Shown here one piece after another: positions 61,645-64,000 of a stretch of 64,000 nt of DNA. Below the pieces are notes generated by a model. That model ran no database searches. It was not told where the DNA came from and saw nothing but the letters and a program-made list of their open reading frames with translations. The stretch is from Stenotrophomonas maltophilia (GTDB lineage Bacteria > Pseudomonadota > Gammaproteobacteria > Xanthomonadales > Xanthomonadaceae): the NCBI RefSeq assembly GCF_002799245.1, contig NZ_NEQV01000004.1, positions 1 to 64,000 on the forward strand. Reading direction: 5' to 3'. Numbering within the stretch: the stretch's first letter is position 1; each line of letters opens with the position of its first letter. The position numbers and the translations under genes are program-made.

Positions 61645-62739
61645 ATGCTTATCCGCCGCCTCGCCTTGCATCAACTGCGTCGCTTCAGTGTGGTGGACCT
61701 GTCACCCCAGCCGGGCTTGAACCTGCTGACCGGCGACAACGGTGCCGGCAAGACCAGCGTGCTCGAAGCCCTGCATCTGATGGCTTACGGCCGCAGCTTC
61801 CGTGGCCGGGTCCGCGATGGCTTGGTGCGCCAGGGCCAGGAGGCGCTGGAAATCTTCGTGGAATGGGACGAACAGCGCGCCAATCACCCGCCGCACCGCC
61901 GAAAGGCCGGCCTGCGCCATAGTGGCCAGGACTGGAAGGGACGATTGGACGGCGAAGACGTGGCCCAGCTCGGCAATCTGTGCGCAGCGCTGGCGGTAGT
62001 AACGTTCGAGCCCGGCAGCCATGCATTGGTCAGCGGCGGCGGTGAACCTCGTCGCCGCTTCCTGGATTGGGGCTTGTTCCACGTGGAACCTGATTTCCTG
62101 TCCCTGTGGCGTCGCTACTCGAGGGCGCTGAAACAGCGAAATGCCCTGCTCAAGCAAGGCGGCCCATCGCGGATGCTGGATACCTGGGATCACGAGTTGG
62201 CCGAGGCAGGAGAGCCCCTCACCAGCCGTCGCCAGCACTACCTTGAGCGCCTGCAGCAGCGCACCGTGGCGCTGGCCGCCAGCCTGGCTCCGCAACTCGG
62301 CATCCAGGCACTGGAACTCAGCCCGGGGTGGCGCCGGCACGAGCTTCCGCTGGCCGATGCCCTGCTGCTGGCCCGGGAACGCGACCGCCAGGCCGGGTAT
62401 ACCTCGGTTGGCCCGCACCGGGCGGACTGGAGTGTGGATTTCCACAGCATTCCTGGTCGCGACGCGCTGTCACGTGGTCAGGCCAAGCTGACCGCATTGG
62501 CCTGCCTGCTGGCGCAGGCCGAGGACTATGCGGAACAGCGTGGCGAATGGCCGGTGATCGCGCTCGACGATCTGGCCTCCGAGCTGGATCGCACTCACCA
62601 GGCGCGGGTTCTGGAGCGCCTGCTCAGTGGGCCGGCGCAGATCTTCATCACCGCTACCGAAACCCCGGCGGCGCTGCTGGAGCTGACCCACATCGCCCGG
62701 TTCCACGTGGAACATGCACAGATCGTGGCTGTGCCATAG
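61645..62739 (+). CDS. recF: DNA replication and repair protein RecF
   Basis: 364 residues. Walker [16 protein letters not shown] (about 29-43), the RecF segments [15 protein letters not shown] and [19 protein letters not shown]-like signature [17 protein letters not shown] and Walker [13 protein letters not shown]. It loads RecA on gapped DNA with RecO and RecR. Two parS sites lie within the frame, each encoding FHVE (at about residues 147 and 355). Confidence 0.96.
   Translation: MLIRRLALHQLRRFSVVDLSPQPGLNLLTGDNGAGKTSVLEALHLMAYGRSFRGRVRDGLVRQGQEALEIFVEWDEQRANHPPHRRKAGLRHSGQDWKGRLDGEDVAQLGNLCAALAVVTFEPGSHALVSGGGEPRRRFLDWGLFHVEPDFLSLWRRYSRALKQRNALLKQGGPSRMLDTWDHELAEAGEPLTSRRQHYLERLQQRTVALAASLAPQLGIQALELSPGWRRHELPLADALLLARERDRQAGYTSVGPHRADWSVDFHSIPGRDALSRGQAKLTALACLLAQAEDYAEQRGEWPVIALDDLASELDRTHQARVLERLLSGPAQIFITATETPAALLELTHIARFHVEHAQIVAVP
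62075..62090. promoter_or_regulatory. parS: parS site 4 (inside recF)
   Basis: TGTTCCACGTGGAACC, identical to parS site 1, within recF codons for LFHVEP. Confidence 0.85.
62699..62714. promoter_or_regulatory. parS: parS site 5 (inside recF)
   Basis: GGTTCCACGTGGAACA, one base from the palindromic consensus, within recF codons for RFHVEH near the 3' end. Confidence 0.8.
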
Positions 62740-62769
62740 TGGGCACATCAGGGCCACTCGACCCCGGCT

Positions 62770-62777
62770 GGTATAAT
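62770..62777 (+). promoter_or_regulatory. Extended -10 promoter of gyrB
   Basis: TGGTATAAT: perfect TATAAT (62772-62777) with the extended TGn motif and no recognisable -35. It gives a leader of about 68 nt before gyrB. Supercoiling-sensitive gyrase promoters often depend mainly on the -10 region. Confidence 0.6.
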
Positions 62778-62851
62778 TCGGGTTGGAATCCTTTCATTCT
62801 CGGCACATCGCTCCAAGCGGTGGCCGACCTGCGGAGCCTACGGCAAGCGCA

Positions 62852-64000
62852 ATGAGCGACGAACAGAACACCCCGGCAAACAACGGCAACTACGACGCCA
62901 ACAGCATCACCGCCCTGGAAGGCCTCGAGGCTGTCCGCAAGCGTCCCGGCATGTACATCGGTGACGTGCATGACGGTACCGGTCTGCACCACATGGTGTT
63001 CGAGGTCGTCGACAACTCGATCGACGAAGCGCTGGCTGGCCACGCCGACCATGTTGCGGTGACGATCCACGCCGACGGCTCGGTCTCGGTGTCCGACAAT
63101 GGTCGCGGCATCCCGACCGGCAAGCACGAGCAGATGAGCGCCAAGCTCGGTCGCGAGGTATCCGCTGCCGAAGTGGTGATGACCGTCCTGCATGCAGGCG
63201 GCAAGTTCGACGACAACAGCTACAAGGTTTCCGGCGGCCTGCACGGCGTCGGCGTCAGCGTGGTCAACGCGCTGTCGCAGAAGCTGCTGGTGGACGTGTT
63301 CCAGAACGGCTCCCACTACCAGCAGGAATTCAGCAACGGCGCAGCCGTGACCGCACTGGCCAAGCTGGAAGCCACCACCAAGCGTGGCACCACCGTGCGC
63401 TTCTGGCCGTCGACCGTCGCCTTCCACGACAACGTGGAATTCCACTACGACATCCTGGCCCGCCGCCTGCGCGAGCTGTCGTTCCTCAACTCCGGCGTCA
63501 AGATCGTCCTCGCCGACGAGCGTGGCGATGGCCGTCGCGACGACTTCCATTACGAAGGCGGCATCCGCAGCTTCGTGGAGCATCTGGCCCAGCTGAAGAC
63601 CCCGCTGCACCCGAACGTCATCTCGGTCACCGGCGAGCACAACGGCATCGTCGTGGATGTGGCGTTGCAGTGGACCGACTCCTACCAGGAGACGATGTAC
63701 TGCTTCACCAACAACATTCCGCAGAAGGACGGCGGCACCCACCTTGCTGGTTTCCGCGGTGCGCTGACCCGTGTGCTCAACAACTACATCGAGCAGAACG
63801 GCATCGCCAAGCAGGCCAAGATCAACCTGACCGGCGACGACATGCGCGAAGGCATGATCGCGGTGCTGTCGGTGAAGGTGCCGGACCCCAGCTTCTCCAG
63901 CCAGACCAAGGAAAAGCTGGTCAGCTCCGACGTGCGCCCGGCGGTGGAAAACGCCTTCGGTGCGCGCCTGGAGGAGTTCCTGCAGGAAAACCCGAACGAA
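62852..64000 (+). CDS. gyrB: DNA gyrase subunit B (5' part, cut by window end)
   Basis: 383 codons are present from ATG 62852 ([20 protein letters not shown]), with no stop before the window end. The GHKL ATPase domain is visible: [44 protein letters not shown] and [16 protein letters not shown], followed by the transducer domain. It is the ATPase half of the negative-supercoiling topoisomerase. Position after recF is canonical. Confidence 0.98.
   Translation, partial: MSDEQNTPANNGNYDANSITALEGLEAVRKRPGMYIGDVHDGTGLHHMVFEVVDNSIDEALAGHADHVAVTIHADGSVSVSDNGRGIPTGKHEQMSAKLGREVSAAEVVMTVLHAGGKFDDNSYKVSGGLHGVGVSVVNALSQKLLVDVFQNGSHYQQEFSNGAAVTALAKLEATTKRGTTVRFWPSTVAFHDNVEFHYDILARRLRELSFLNSGVKIVLADERGDGRRDDFHYEGGIRSFVEHLAQLKTPLHPNVISVTGEHNGIVVDVALQWTDSYQETMYCFTNNIPQKDGGTHLAGFRGALTRVLNNYIEQNGIAKQAKINLTGDDMREGMIAVLSVKVPDPSFSSQTKEKLVSSDVRPAVENAFGARLEEFLQENPNE

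Noticed and set aside
61406..61720. 104-codon plus-strand frame overlapping the recF start
   Set aside because: No ribosome site or family features; it overlaps recF out of frame and is best explained as chance.

Overview
The window is from a high-GC gammaproteobacterium of the Xanthomonadaceae, most likely the Stenotrophomonas maltophilia group. The evidence is the rpmH-rnpA-yidC-mnmE / dnaA-dnaN-recF-gyrB arrangement around the replication origin, the protein sequences, and many intergenic GTAG-tagged palindromes of the kind described for S. maltophilia (SMAG/REP elements). The origin region is at the right end (about 57.7-62.8 kb).

Layout. 1-0.6 kb: leader and three tandem strong promoters of an rRNA operon transcribed leftwards out of the window. 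0.6-10.5 kb: benE transporter, two DUF2628 membrane proteins, YeaD-type mutarotase, MltB-type lytic transglycosylase, the ergothioneine pair egtB-egtD, a membrane diguanylate cyclase, a YchJ-like protein and a TauE/SafE transporter. 10.5-16.9 kb: a duplicated REP pair, then an SMC-like operon of the Wadjet JetA-JetB-JetC families without a JetD gene, then folE. 17.2-22.9 kb: marR followed by a DUF1656 / membrane-fusion / outer-membrane channel / FUSC efflux operon and a small unknown protein. 23-32 kb: recC-recB-recD on the minus strand, read divergently from the phospholipid-transport operon mlaFEDCBA (32.1-36.2 kb). 36.3-49.5 kb: mixed housekeeping genes: glutathione peroxidase, rmuC, GST, oxidoreductase/LysR pair, LysE exporter, APC permease, M19 dipeptidase, RlmI-like methyltransferase, and a TerC/Alx protein behind a yybP-ykoY manganese riboswitch with a visible promoter, then a rhomboid protease. 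49.5-51.2 kb: glpQ embedded between dense palindromic repeats. 51.2-57.7 kb (minus strand): mnmE, a very unusual lipoprotein combining polysaccharide deacetylase, caspase-like, EF-hand and TPR parts, then yidC, rnpA and rpmH. 57.9-64 kb (plus strand): dnaA, oriC candidate, dnaN, a 1-kb non-coding stretch with DnaA boxes, recF and the start of gyrB (cut by the window end). Five parS-like ParB sites lie between 60.67 and 62.71 kb, two of them inside recF.

The most interesting items are the deacetylase-caspase-EF-hand-TPR lipoprotein (52541-55213), the JetD-less JetABC operon (10666-16220), the parS/DnaA-box architecture round the origin, and two co-occurring families of intergenic palindromes. 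All calls are from reading the sequence; no database search was possible.
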